Assembly (NCBI GenBank): GCA_910579035.1
Contig: CAJTSR010000016.1
Span: forward strand, 1-64,000
Direction: 5' to 3'
Origin: an uncultured Muribaculaceae bacterium
GTDB lineage: Bacteria > Bacteroidota > Bacteroidia > Bacteroidales > Muribaculaceae
DNA length: 64,000 nt
Part shown: one piece after another, positions 1-8,677 of the stretch
Numbering within the stretch: position 1 is the stretch's first letter
How the letters are laid out: each line of letters opens with the position of its first letter
Translations under genes and position numbers: made by a program
Notes under the pieces: model-generated
The model's input: only the letters and a program-made list of their open reading frames with translations
Told to the model about the DNA's origin: nothing
Databases searched by the model: none

Positions 1-314
1 ATGATGAGCTGGTCGCCGTTCTGGTCGTACTGGAACACCCATATGTCGTGGATTGCCTCTTCGGCGGCCTTTTCGGGGTCGTCGGGAGTTTCGCCGGAAT
101 CGGCGTCGCCGTCGGCGCGCGAGGGAATGTCGTTGACCAGCGGCTTGCCTACGGGCACGGGTGTGCCGGCATGCAGCCTCAGCGGTACCTCGATTGTGGC
201 GGCGCGGTCGCCGGGCAGGGCGTCAGACGAACCGGGGCTGTCGATGTCCTCGGTGCAGGAGGCCAGGGCGATGGTGGCGGTTGCGATTATGGCAATGAGT
301 TTGGGACTTTTCAT
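1..314 (-). CDS. Fimbrillin-like lipoprotein (partial, N-terminal 104 residues)
   Basis: The first 104 codons of a gene whose 3' part lies outside the window. The ATG is at 314 and is followed by a lipoprotein signal peptide with lipobox LASC, lipidated Cys20. A polar Asp/Glu/Pro-rich linker (about residues 65-85) leads into IHDIWVFQYDQNGDQLI, which resembles the first strands of fimbrillin/Mfa-like proteins (a '...vFqyd..G..i' pattern). It follows the other fimbrial genes in the same direction but is separated from them by a strong hairpin at 333-368, so it may be made at a different level. Likely a minor or tip fimbrial component; this is family-level inference from a fragment. Confidence 0.7.
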   Translation of the reverse strand, partial: MKSPKLIAIIATATIALASCTEDIDSPGSSDALPGDRAATIEVPLRLHAGTPVPVGKPLVNDIPSRADGDADSGETPDDPEKAAEEAIHDIWVFQYDQNGDQLI

Positions 315-332
315 TGACGCGGTTATTGAATA

Positions 333-368
333 GCGCTCCCGGGTTTTTTGTGGTCAGCCCGGGAGCGC
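333..368 (-). terminator. Hairpin between two fimbrial lipoprotein genes
   Basis: Perfect 11-bp inverted repeat GCGCTCCCGGG (333-343) / CCCGGGAGCGC (358-368) with a 14-nt loop. It lies 5 nt beyond the stop of the gene ending at 374 and just before the start at 314, so it probably terminates or attenuates transcription between them. Confidence 0.6.
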
Positions 369-373
369 GTTGA

Positions 374-1441
374 TTATCCGATTGTAAATTCGAGATTGCT
401 GGGCACTATCCACGGGTCAACTATTATGTGACCTACTTTGTCGGGATATACCGTTATGAAAATCTGGTAGAGATGTCCTGCCTCGAGTCCTTTGTACTCG
501 TCAAGCAGTTTTTTCAGATCGATGGGAAACCAGTCGTAGTCGGCACTGCCTTTGAAGCGGAGTCCCACTTCGAGGCGTGCGTTCACGTCGCTGTAGTAGG
601 TGTAGAGCGTTGCCAGAGGGTCTGTCTCTTTGACAACGGTCGTTTTCCAATCGGTGTCGAACAGCTCATCCTCGGTAGTGACAGCAGTCATTCTGTCGGA
701 CACGTCGGTGAATTTGGTGACAATATCACCGACTACCGACGGCTGTGTCATGTCCCAGTTGAGCGACGGGGAAATGTAGGAAACACGGATTGCGGCGTCG
801 GCCACTCTTTCTTTTTCTTTGGGCAGGCACCGTGCATGCAGGTCAATTCTCGCCATCGGAGATACGAGGGGTATTTCAACGTAGCTGCTTTTGCCGTCCT
901 CGGTGCTGATAGTCACGTCTTTGTCGTGGATAAGCAGCATGCGTCGGCTATTCTGCACACTTTTGCAATAGTCGGCAGAAAGGCTCAGCGTTGCCACGAG
1001 GTCGGAATACAGGTTGTGTACCGGCTTGAGATTGCGGTAGAGCGTATCTCCCATATAGGTCTTGGGGTTGCCGAACTCGTCGAGTATCGGCTCGTGGCAG
1101 TCGGTGGCGATGAGGTCGCGGAGCGCTTTTGGCGGATTTGCCAGAGCCACTATCCGCTTTTGGCCATCTGTCATACGCAAGGTGGCCATTTTCTTGGCGG
1201 GGTCGAATTTCTCGGCCGCCTCGAAGATGCCGTCTTTGTTGTATATCAGGACTATCCCTTCGTAGAGCGTCAGGTCGTCGTGGAGGGAGCCGGTGCCTTC
1301 TTCGGCGCGCGGTCCGCGAGCCTCGATTGTCACTGCAAGCTCGGCCGGACGGTTTTCAGGCTCGTCGGAAGAGCACGAGGGCAGCAGCAACGTCGATATG
1401 GCGCAGATTACGGCAGATATGTTATGGAGTTTTCTGAACAT
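374..1441 (-). CDS. Fimbrillin-like lipoprotein (minor fimbrial subunit candidate)
   Basis: 355 residues with a lipoprotein signal (lipobox LLPSC, Cys23). The N-terminal region has alternating strands such as LYEGIVLIYNKDGIF, typical of the Bacteroidales fimbrillin fold, and the chain ends in a beta-strand (LEFTIG), where fimbrillins carry their exchanged or acceptor strand. It starts 12 nt after the stop of the FimB/Mfa2-like gene and shares its operon. The position after the major subunit and anchor suggests an accessory or tip subunit. I cannot assign a specific Mfa/Fim letter; another surface lipoprotein of the same fold is possible. Confidence 0.7.
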   Translation of the reverse strand: MFRKLHNISAVICAISTLLLPSCSSDEPENRPAELAVTIEARGPRAEEGTGSLHDDLTLYEGIVLIYNKDGIFEAAEKFDPAKKMATLRMTDGQKRIVALANPPKALRDLIATDCHEPILDEFGNPKTYMGDTLYRNLKPVHNLYSDLVATLSLSADYCKSVQNSRRMLLIHDKDVTISTEDGKSSYVEIPLVSPMARIDLHARCLPKEKERVADAAIRVSYISPSLNWDMTQPSVVGDIVTKFTDVSDRMTAVTTEDELFDTDWKTTVVKETDPLATLYTYYSDVNARLEVGLRFKGSADYDWFPIDLKKLLDEYKGLEAGHLYQIFITVYPDKVGHIIVDPWIVPSNLEFTIG

Positions 1442-1453
1442 TTCTTTTCGTGT

Positions 1454-2326
1454 TTAAATGCTCGGATAGACAGGTTTGGGCTTCCATCCGGGGAATTTGA
1501 TTGAAATATTCGTTCCGGAAACGGATATGAGGACGTCGATGACGGCTTCTTCCACACCGGTAATCCTGATATTGTTGGCCGAGATATAGTCCGACAGCTT
1601 CACTGATGCCACATTGCTCTCCGAAATAGTGCTGAATACCTCGATTGTGGCTTCGGTGTTTTCGTCGAAGCGCGGCAGCCATGTGGTAGACTTGATGCGT
1701 CCTTCGATATCGTCGGTGAACACGGGGCAGTAGTCGCGGTCGGGGCCGAGTGTTTCGCCGCTGTTGGACACACCGGTGGCAAATTTTCCCACACGGATGG
1801 CGTACGCACCGGCGGCCTCGCTCAATGTTGACTGGATGTAGGCATTCAGTGTCACGTGGGCCGAATGGAGCGGTGCCACCCACTCGTGGCGTCCGTCGAC
1901 GCTTTCGAGGTTGAAGCTGAGCGTTCCGAGATATAGTCTGTCGAATGTCCCGGGGGTTTCAGATGGGTGCGCCACTTTGCCGTCGGAAAGTTTTTCCTCA
2001 GAGTAAAGCTCGCAGTGCGTGCCGAGGTTTCCCCATGCTACCAGGCTGTAGTCGCCGGCGGAATGCAGGCGCAGTTTCAGGCCCTGAAACTCGTCGAGCA
2101 TGTTTTTGTCCAGCGTAGCCTGTGTCACAATCCCGCCTTCGCCGTCATAGATGCAGTATGTGACAGAGGAAATGTATTCGGGGAATACGTCTTCTTGTCC
2201 GTCTGCAAGATATTCAAACCGTATCACGGTGTTGTTGCATGCGCCTACGTCGACCTCCGTGATGCAGGCCGGGCAGAGCAGCAACACTACCACCGGGATA
2301 AGGATATTGTATAGTACTTTCGACAT
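1454..2326 (-). CDS. FimB/Mfa2-family fimbrial anchor lipoprotein
   Basis: 290 residues. Lipobox LCPAC puts the lipidated Cys at residue 21. The following FEYLADGQEDVFPEYISSV and the 'YCIYDGEGG' stretch match the opening beta-strands of the FimB/Mfa2 family, which anchors fimbriae to the outer membrane and limits their length. The size (about 290-320 in the family) fits. It lies 22 nt downstream of the major fimbrillin gene, the usual subunit-then-anchor order. The family assignment is good; the anchor role is by homology. Confidence 0.8.
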   Translation of the reverse strand: MSKVLYNILIPVVVLLLCPACITEVDVGACNNTVIRFEYLADGQEDVFPEYISSVTYCIYDGEGGIVTQATLDKNMLDEFQGLKLRLHSAGDYSLVAWGNLGTHCELYSEEKLSDGKVAHPSETPGTFDRLYLGTLSFNLESVDGRHEWVAPLHSAHVTLNAYIQSTLSEAAGAYAIRVGKFATGVSNSGETLGPDRDYCPVFTDDIEGRIKSTTWLPRFDENTEATIEVFSTISESNVASVKLSDYISANNIRITGVEEAVIDVLISVSGTNISIKFPGWKPKPVYPSI

Positions 2327-2348
2327 GAGGCAAGGTCGTCAAAAGAGA

Positions 2349-3602
2349 TTAGATCTGGGGATATACTTTCTTGATAGTCCAGGGTTTCACCTGCACGGTG
2401 ATGTTGACGTTGAGGTCGGTAGGCATAATCCTGTCGGAGAGATTCTGAGTGGTGATTTCGAAGTTCTGGACGGTGTATACGTTGCCGTTGTAGAACTGTA
2501 CAGGCTCAGCCTCGGTGTTGTGGTATTCTTCCACGAAACCGTTGATGTTGAGGTAGCGTATGCCGGCCTTGTCTTCAGGTATGCCTTTGTCCTTGTCGTC
2601 TTGTGTGACGTTGTGCAGATGCTTGTCGCCGTTTTCGTCCTTGAGGTATACCTTGAGATTCGATACCTTTACAATGAGGCGGAGTCCGTAGTGTCCATCG
2701 TCGTTGCGGAGTTCGGATTCTCCGAAGAAGGGATATGCCCATACTTTGCCGTCCGTTTCGGGGTAGAAAGCAGTGACTGTTTTTGCCTCGTCACCTTCGC
2801 CGACGGTTTCAGTCACGCTTTTGATGTCGGTGTTGGCGAGATAGGGGTAGCCGCTGAAGAAGCGCTGGAGTTCTGCCGCCGGATCTTCTTTGTCATAGTC
2901 GGGAGAGCACCAGTATTCGCGGTTGGAGATCTGGCTGATGGGCATACGGTTGTAGAAGCCGGAGAGATAAATGCCGTCGACCTGGTATTCGACCACGTCG
3001 GGTCCGGGAGTGATTTTGGCTATTTCCAGACGGGCGCACATAGGCTTGAGCTCGAGGCTGGCGCTCATGGTGCCTTTGATGGCACCGGCCTGAAGCATCT
3101 TCATGTCGTAGAGGGCCACATGGCTCATATTGTCGGCATGCTGGTTGCGGAGCTGGATTATGTGGTTGAGCACATCGTTGTGGAAGCGGATTGTTCCGTT
3201 CTGGAATTCAGCTGCGCTGAGTTCTTCCTCAGTCACGTTGGCTACGATTGCCACGTTTGTCACATCGCCGGGTATTCCCTCGAAGTTCTTGCCTTTGCGG
3301 AGGTCATCGAGAAGCACCACGTGGTCGGATTTGATTTCCTCTTTGGCGCTCGACACAATCTGGTAGTGCTTGCGGATTGCCGATTTCGGGGTTCCGAAGA
3401 TAAGGAATCCGTTGTGGAACTCGGTAGCGTCCGATTCGGTCTTGGCCGGTTCGGTCATACGCGAGCTGGGACCGACTACGTTTTCGAGTTTTACGAACAC
3501 ATTGCCCGAGGAAGCCTGTTCGATGTCTTGTTCCTCAGATGAGCATGCGCTTAGCCCGAAGAGCATCGAGCCGAGTGCCACCATTGAAAGTACTTTTTTC
3601 AT
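2349..3602 (-). CDS. Major fimbrillin (Mfa1/FimA-like) lipoprotein precursor
   Basis: 417 residues from the ATG at 3602. An upstream in-frame start at 3686 would add 28 residues ahead of an obvious signal peptide, so I reject it. The lipobox LSAC places the lipidated Cys at residue 20. The body has the fimbrillin pattern of beta-strand-rich repeats and ends in a hydrophobic strand (QVKPWTIKKVYPQI) that could act in donor-strand exchange. In this family the lipidated precursor is exported and cleaved by an Arg-type protease before polymerisation. It is second in the operon, after the DUF3575 gene. Confidence 0.8.
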   Translation of the reverse strand: MKKVLSMVALGSMLFGLSACSSEEQDIEQASSGNVFVKLENVVGPSSRMTEPAKTESDATEFHNGFLIFGTPKSAIRKHYQIVSSAKEEIKSDHVVLLDDLRKGKNFEGIPGDVTNVAIVANVTEEELSAAEFQNGTIRFHNDVLNHIIQLRNQHADNMSHVALYDMKMLQAGAIKGTMSASLELKPMCARLEIAKITPGPDVVEYQVDGIYLSGFYNRMPISQISNREYWCSPDYDKEDPAAELQRFFSGYPYLANTDIKSVTETVGEGDEAKTVTAFYPETDGKVWAYPFFGESELRNDDGHYGLRLIVKVSNLKVYLKDENGDKHLHNVTQDDKDKGIPEDKAGIRYLNINGFVEEYHNTEAEPVQFYNGNVYTVQNFEITTQNLSDRIMPTDLNVNITVQVKPWTIKKVYPQI

Positions 3603-3719
3603 AAATGTGGATTGATGAAGGTATATATGAATTAGATTATTGTAATCACACATAGCAGTGCGGTTCCGCCGGAGCCGGGAAACCACAGACGCGGCAGGCG
3701 GGTGCCTGTCGGGATTGAA

Positions 3720-4460
3720 TCAGAATCTCCAGGAGAGGTTCAGGGCGAATCCTGAGAGAACGAAGCGGTTTTGGTCGATTCGCTGGCAAAGGCACCTGTC
3801 GCCGGAGCTGTTGTAGACGTATTTTTTGATTTCGGTAGAGCGGTAGCCTGCGCGGACGCTGAATTCGGCGGCAAGACCTTTCCATATCGGGTAAAGGTAT
3901 CCGGCCGAGAGTCCCGCACCCCAGAAGTGACCGGTGTATTTGCGGTCGGGGTCGACGTCGTTGTAATCGCCGAGCTGGCCGTATATGCCGCATGAGAATC
4001 CTTGGAAAGTGGCGTCTTTCCGAATCCAGTAGCGGGGTTCGACTATATAGGAAGTGAATCCTTGGAATTTTTCACCCTTTGAGTAGTGGTGTTCGCTGTA
4101 AGCGGCGGTAAGACGTACGGAGAACTGTTTTTTGAAGTAGAACTCGCCGTATACATTGGCTGCCCAGGTGGTGTATTTGAGATTAGGCATTACTCCGATC
4201 CATTCAAGCAGGTTGGTGCCGAAGTTCCATTTGGGGTGTTCTACGACGCGTGATGGCACGGTGTCGGCCGTCACACTGTCGGCAGCGAAAACGGGTAGGT
4301 TTTCTTGCACGCGCTGTTGTGTGGCGGTTGTATCGCCGCTTGTGTTGGTGTTTACCTCAGTAAATTGCTCACATGCCCTTGCGTCTATAGGTAGGAGAAC
4401 GGTGTAAGCAAAACAAGTTACAATAGCCATTCTTTTGAAGAATGCACGATTGGTCAGCAT
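3720..4460 (-). CDS. DUF3575 fimbria-associated outer-membrane protein
   Basis: 246 residues with an N-terminal signal (residues 1 to about 29). The C-terminal 170 residues have alternating aromatic/polar strands (for example YGEFYFKKQFSVRLTAAYSEH, cut here by one residue at the end of the strand) and end in WRF, a terminal aromatic as in outer-membrane barrels. This is the DUF3575 pattern; such genes commonly open Bacteroidales fimbrial operons. It is the promoter-proximal gene of the minus-strand fimbrial operon, with 117 nt before the fimbrillin start. The exact role (surface barrel or assembly factor) is not established. Confidence 0.75.
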   Translation of the reverse strand: MLTNRAFFKRMAIVTCFAYTVLLPIDARACEQFTEVNTNTSGDTTATQQRVQENLPVFAADSVTADTVPSRVVEHPKWNFGTNLLEWIGVMPNLKYTTWAANVYGEFYFKKQFSVRLTAAYSEHHYSKGEKFQGFTSYIVEPRYWIRKDATFQGFSCGIYGQLGDYNDVDPDRKYTGHFWGAGLSAGYLYPIWKGLAAEFSVRAGYRSTEIKKYVYNSSGDRCLCQRIDQNRFVLSGFALNLSWRF

Positions 4461-4960
4461 AATGTGTTTTATTTACCTAAAATTGTGTACTTTCGGGAGA
4501 AAGCGTCCAAGTTTAATATATTCTCAAGATCAAGGCTACGCGCTTACGTGGTAGTCGGTTTGTCAAATCCGGCGCGAAATTATAATTTTTATCTGTCTGG
4601 TGTGTGAACGATTAATTCAGTTTAACGGATACCCCCCCCCGTTTAACAATAATTAACTAAAAAATATACTCAGCTACCTCTTTGCTATCCGGAGTACAGC
4701 TTTTTAGGCTTATCAGTACTAAGGCGCCGTGACTGTTGCTAAAACCAACCAAATGAGTGGTATGTGAAGTGTGGAAAGTGGTATGATGACGATATTTGTA
4801 CTATGTGGCTTATGATTATAAAGAGCCGTGGATGTGAAAATAGGGTGTTATATGTTAAAAATATATGGCGGGGTGTGTTAATATGTGTTTGGAAATTTCT
4901 AATTTTGCGAAGCCGTAAATCGGTGTATTACTGAGCGAAATGTAACAATTGTTGATTAAT
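4461..4960. other. 500-bp divergent intergenic region with a C9 tract
   Basis: AT-rich region between the divergent fimbrial operon and the DUF5106 gene. It must hold promoters for both. The clearest element is TAATTTTG at 4900-4907 (plus). On the minus strand only a weak -7-like site is seen near 4577 (TAATTTCG). A run of nine C at 4632-4640 is flanked by GTTTAAC on both sides. No ORF with a convincing start lies inside. Confidence 0.6.
4900..4907 (+). promoter_or_regulatory. Bacteroidetes -7 box (TAATTTTG) for the DUF5106 gene
   Basis: TAATTTTG matches the TAnnTTTG consensus and lies 53 nt before the ATG at 4961. No TTTG is found at the proper 19-21-nt spacing upstream, so the site is supported by one box only. 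Confidence 0.45.
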
Positions 4961-5938
4961 ATGAGGATTTGTGTGTTGACATCATTGTTCGTCGGCGCCA
5001 TGCTGGCGGTATCGTGTTCCGATGCAAGGTCTGCAGGAGGCGCGGTTAAGGAAAATTCCGTGGCAGAGGCCGACTCGGCCTTGGCGGACGGGGGCCACGG
5101 CGATGATCTTGTAATTCCCGAAGTGCCGCTTGCCATATCCGAGCCTGAGGCGGTGGCGGGCTATGTGCTTATGCATTATTGGGACAATATGGATTTTACC
5201 GACACGGCCCGTGTGGCCGACGACGCCTTCATGGAGCGGCATTTCGCGCGCTACCTGTCGGCGTTTCCGTATGCCTCGGCTGACGATGCCCGAAAGGCTG
5301 TGGCGGGGCTGATGAAGCGCGCCGAGGCCGATACTGCGGCGTATCACAGGGTGATGGACGTGGCCGAGCGTTTTCTTACAAGCCCGAATTCGTCGATGCG
5401 CGACGAGGAGCTGTACTATCTCTTTTTGAGTGCTGTGGACAGTTCGCCATTTCTCGACAGCGACAGGCGGGTGCGGGTCAGGGCGCAGATAGAAGATGTG
5501 AAGAAAAACCGAAGGGGGGCGACGGCCACTGATTTTGCAATTGTCTGCCGCGATGGCAGCCGCACATCTCTATACAAGGAGGCAGCGGAAGGACAGTTGC
5601 GAATGGTGGTGTTCTACGACCCCGAATGCGAGCACTGCCACGAGATAATGAGTCATCTGGCTGCTTCCGAGTTGCTTAGCGAGGCTGTGGCAGCCGGGGT
5701 GATCAAGGTGTTGGCGGTGTATCCCGACGGCGATGCCGAGATATGGGCCGAGGACGACACGGCGATGCCGCAGGGCTGGCTCTGCGGTATGTCGCCTGAG
5801 GGAGAAGTGGCCGAGAAAGATTTATATACCTTGCCTGCCATGCCGGTGATATATGTGATGGCGCCCGACAACACGGTGCTGCTCAAAGATGCCTCCCTGC
5901 CGGAGCTCTTCGGCCTTATAGAGTCGCTGCAGCAGTAA
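4961..5938 (+). CDS. DUF5106 / thioredoxin-fold lipoprotein
   Basis: 325 residues from ATG 4961; the in-frame TTG at 4949 is less likely because the signal peptide begins at the ATG. Lipoprotein signal with Cys19 (AVSC). Residues about 60-185 form an alpha-helical DUF5106-type region. Residues about 188-325 are thioredoxin-like, with a redox motif C-E-H-C at 223-226 inside VVFYDPECEHCHEIM and a cis-Pro candidate in TLPAMPVIYV. Family members are periplasm-facing lipoproteins thought to act in thiol redox chemistry. It is monocistronic and ends at a strong bidirectional hairpin. Substrate unknown. Confidence 0.8.
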   Translation: MRICVLTSLFVGAMLAVSCSDARSAGGAVKENSVAEADSALADGGHGDDLVIPEVPLAISEPEAVAGYVLMHYWDNMDFTDTARVADDAFMERHFARYLSAFPYASADDARKAVAGLMKRAEADTAAYHRVMDVAERFLTSPNSSMRDEELYYLFLSAVDSSPFLDSDRRVRVRAQIEDVKKNRRGATATDFAIVCRDGSRTSLYKEAAEGQLRMVVFYDPECEHCHEIMSHLAASELLSEAVAAGVIKVLAVYPDGDAEIWAEDDTAMPQGWLCGMSPEGEVAEKDLYTLPAMPVIYVMAPDNTVLLKDASLPELFGLIESLQQ

Positions 5939-5947
5939 GAAAAGAAT

Positions 5948-5991
5948 ACGGCAGAGGCGTGCATATGGTCTGGTATGCACGCCTCTGCCGT
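5948..5991. terminator. Bidirectional terminator hairpin
   Basis: Perfect 18-bp inverted repeat (left arm 5948-5965, right arm 5974-5991, 8-nt loop) between the convergent stops at 5938 and 6005. It serves the DUF5106 gene on plus and the calcium ATPase / Ter operon on minus. Confidence 0.8.
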
Positions 5992-6004
5992 GTGTGGAGG
6001 GAAA

Positions 6005-8656
6005 TTATTTCTTGAAGAGTCGAATCAGCTCGCCGATCCAAAGCACGGCGGAGGTGCTGCCGATGATTATTACCCAGTCGACGAATTTAAGCGGCTGTAC
6101 ATTGAAGAATTCACCACCGATGCTTACAATCACTATCTGGCCGAGCAGTATCACGAGAGCTATCAGTCCGAAGCCTCTGCAGTCTTTGAAGTGGAATGCC
6201 GAGCGGCCTGTTGCGAAAGCGCGGGCGTTGAACATATTCCAGAACTGCAGGAACACGAAGATTGTGAAGAAGAGCGATAGTTCGTAGCCGCTCAGGCCGG
6301 TGTTGTCGCCCATCGCCACGCGTCCTACTTCGGTGAGGCAGGTGATGTCGGTATGCTCGAAGTAGTAGAGCAGCGCCAGAAGGAGGAGGAAGAACACTCC
6401 GCCGACACCGATTATGGATTTCCACATCGGGCGGTTGATGATGAATGCCTCGCGCGAGCGGGGTTTTTCTTTCATTACCGTCTGCGACGGTGGCAGAGAT
6501 GCGAGTGCCATGGCGGCGAAGGTGTCCATGATAAGGTTCACCCAAAGCATCTGTGTGACCGTGAGGGGCGACTGCATGCCCATAAAGGCTCCGAAAAGGA
6601 CTATGAAGCAGGCCGCAACGTTCACTGTCATCTGGAAGAGGATAAAACGCTGAATGTTCTGGAAGAGCGAGCGCCCCCACATCACGGCACGCCCTATCGA
6701 GGAGAACGAGTTGTCGATGATGGTTATGTCGGAGGCTTCCTTGGCAACCGATGTACCGTCACCCATCGACAGACCCACGTGGGCGGTCTTGAGCGCGGGT
6801 GCGTCGTTGGTGCCGTCGCCGGTTACGGCAACAACCTCGTTGTTTGCCTGAAGAGCCTCTACGAGACGCTTCTTGTCCATGGGGCGGGCACGGGCTATAA
6901 TCTTGAGGTCGCCGACACGCTCTTTGAGCTGCTTGTCGGTGAGTTCGGCAAACTCTGTTCCGGTGATGATGTTGCGGTCGCCGTCGGCAGCGTCGTTCCA
7001 CAGGCCGATCTGGCGGCCGATTTCCTTGGCGGTTCCGGGAGTGTCGCCGGTGACGATCTTGACCTTGATTCCTGCATCGATCACTTCTTTCACTGCGAAG
7101 GGAACGTCGGAGCGAACGGGGTCGGATATTGCTACTATTCCGAGGAAAGTAAGGTTGTCGGCCACGACTTTGTTGTTTTCGATGGTCTTGTCGCCGTCGC
7201 CGAGTTCCTGGTATGCGAAGCCGAGGGTTCGCATCGCCTGATTCTGATATTCAAGAAGCTGGGCGTCAACCTCTTTCTTGCTTACTTCGGCGGTGTTTTT
7301 GCACATGCCGAATATGATTTCGGGAGCGCCTTTTACATATAGAATGGTCTTGCCGGTAGCGGACTTGACGACAGTAGCCATATACTTACGCTCGGTGGAG
7401 AAAGGTAGTTCCTCAATGCGCTGAGCCTTGTCCTTAACGTCGAGATAGTTGACACCTCTCTTCCGGAGCCAGAGGAGAAGAGCCCCTTCTGTCGGATTGC
7501 CAAGTACCTGAGGCTTGTCGCCCGAGAGGTCGAGCTGGGCGGTAGAGTTGACCGCGATACCCTCGATGAGTACGTCGTCCGACGGATTACCGAAGAATTT
7601 CTCATCAGCCACCTGCATCTGGTTCTGGGTAAGGGTGCCTGTCTTGTCGGTACAGATAACTGTGGTTGCACCCATGGTTTCGCATGCGTGCATCTTGCGG
7701 ACGAGGTTGTTGGTCTTGAGCATGCGGCGCATCGAGTATGCCAGTGAAAGGGTCACAGCCATAGGCAGGCCTTCGGGGACAGCCACTACCACCAGGGTGA
7801 CGGCCACCATCAGGGTCTGGAGGAAATAGGCAAGGAATGATACCCAGTCAAATTCGGGAACGTTGATGAAATACATCACTATACGGCCCAGAATGATGGC
7901 TGCGGCAAAGCCGTAGGAGATTTTCGTTATGAGATCTCCGAGGCCGTCGAGCTGCTCGTTGAGGGGCGTCTTCACGCTGTCGTCGATCTGTGCGGCTTCA
8001 AACACCTTTCCGTTCTCGGTCTTGTCGCCCACGGCAAGCACACGCATCACGCCGTGGCCTTCCATAATTTTGGTGCCGCGCATGGCGTGGTCGCTCGGGA
8101 ATGTGGCGTCTTTGTCGAACTCGGCAGGGTCGGTGGTCTTATGGCAGACAGGCTCGCCGGTAAGGGTTGACTCGTCGATGTTGAGCATAACGGCTTCAAG
8201 CAGTTCGCCGTCAGCGGGAACTTCCTCGCCGGTGTTGAGAATCACGATGTCGCCCACAACCACGTCTTTTTTCGCTATCTGCATGGCGTTGCCGTTGCGG
8301 ACTACCTGTACCGGCTCGTCGTCGTTCACCTGATTGAGGAGGGCAAACTCCTTGTCGGCTTTCAGCTCGAAGACGAAAGCAAGTCCTGTGGCAAGGAGAA
8401 TGGCTATGAAGATGCCGATAGGCTCGAAGAATACTCCGGCACCTTGTCCGAGTCCCCAGTACTCATAGCAGGAGATGCCGATTGACAGCACGCCTGCAAT
8501 CAGAAGTATGATAATCAGCGGGTCGCCGAATTTTTCAAGGAATCGCTTCCACAGCGGGTCCTTTTCGGGAGGCGTGAGTATGTTGACGCCGTTTTTTTCA
8601 CGGCTTACCGATACTTCCGCATCGGTAAGGCCGGTGTAATGATTTTTTTGTGACAT
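6005..8656 (-). CDS. PMCA-type Ca2+-translocating P-type ATPase
   Basis: 883 residues. It has the P2-type layout: N-terminal cation-ATPase domain, TM pairs, actuator motif TGEP (166-169), PEGLP in TM4 (294-298), the phosphorylation motif DKTGTLT (337-343), TGDGTNDAP in the hinge, and C-terminal TM helices with the NLIMDTFAA stretch. This matches calcium-translocating P-type ATPases that export Ca2+ from the cytoplasm using ATP; cation choice is by family similarity. It begins only 21 nt after the kinase gene stop with no terminator between, so it is probably the last gene of the Ter operon, a suggestive link because TerD proteins bind Ca2+. Confidence 0.9.
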   Translation of the reverse strand: MSQKNHYTGLTDAEVSVSREKNGVNILTPPEKDPLWKRFLEKFGDPLIIILLIAGVLSIGISCYEYWGLGQGAGVFFEPIGIFIAILLATGLAFVFELKADKEFALLNQVNDDEPVQVVRNGNAMQIAKKDVVVGDIVILNTGEEVPADGELLEAVMLNIDESTLTGEPVCHKTTDPAEFDKDATFPSDHAMRGTKIMEGHGVMRVLAVGDKTENGKVFEAAQIDDSVKTPLNEQLDGLGDLITKISYGFAAAIILGRIVMYFINVPEFDWVSFLAYFLQTLMVAVTLVVVAVPEGLPMAVTLSLAYSMRRMLKTNNLVRKMHACETMGATTVICTDKTGTLTQNQMQVADEKFFGNPSDDVLIEGIAVNSTAQLDLSGDKPQVLGNPTEGALLLWLRKRGVNYLDVKDKAQRIEELPFSTERKYMATVVKSATGKTILYVKGAPEIIFGMCKNTAEVSKKEVDAQLLEYQNQAMRTLGFAYQELGDGDKTIENNKVVADNLTFLGIVAISDPVRSDVPFAVKEVIDAGIKVKIVTGDTPGTAKEIGRQIGLWNDAADGDRNIITGTEFAELTDKQLKERVGDLKIIARARPMDKKRLVEALQANNEVVAVTGDGTNDAPALKTAHVGLSMGDGTSVAKEASDITIIDNSFSSIGRAVMWGRSLFQNIQRFILFQMTVNVAACFIVLFGAFMGMQSPLTVTQMLWVNLIMDTFAAMALASLPPSQTVMKEKPRSREAFIINRPMWKSIIGVGGVFFLLLLALLYYFEHTDITCLTEVGRVAMGDNTGLSGYELSLFFTIFVFLQFWNMFNARAFATGRSAFHFKDCRGFGLIALVILLGQIVIVSIGGEFFNVQPLKFVDWVIIIGSTSAVLWIGELIRLFKK

Positions 8657-8677
8657 ATGTGTGTTTCTGTGTGTATA

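Noticed and set aside
1..333. Plus-strand frames at the left edge (110 and 89 residues).
   Set aside because: They are shadows of the minus-strand lipoprotein, which has a clear signal peptide and lipobox.
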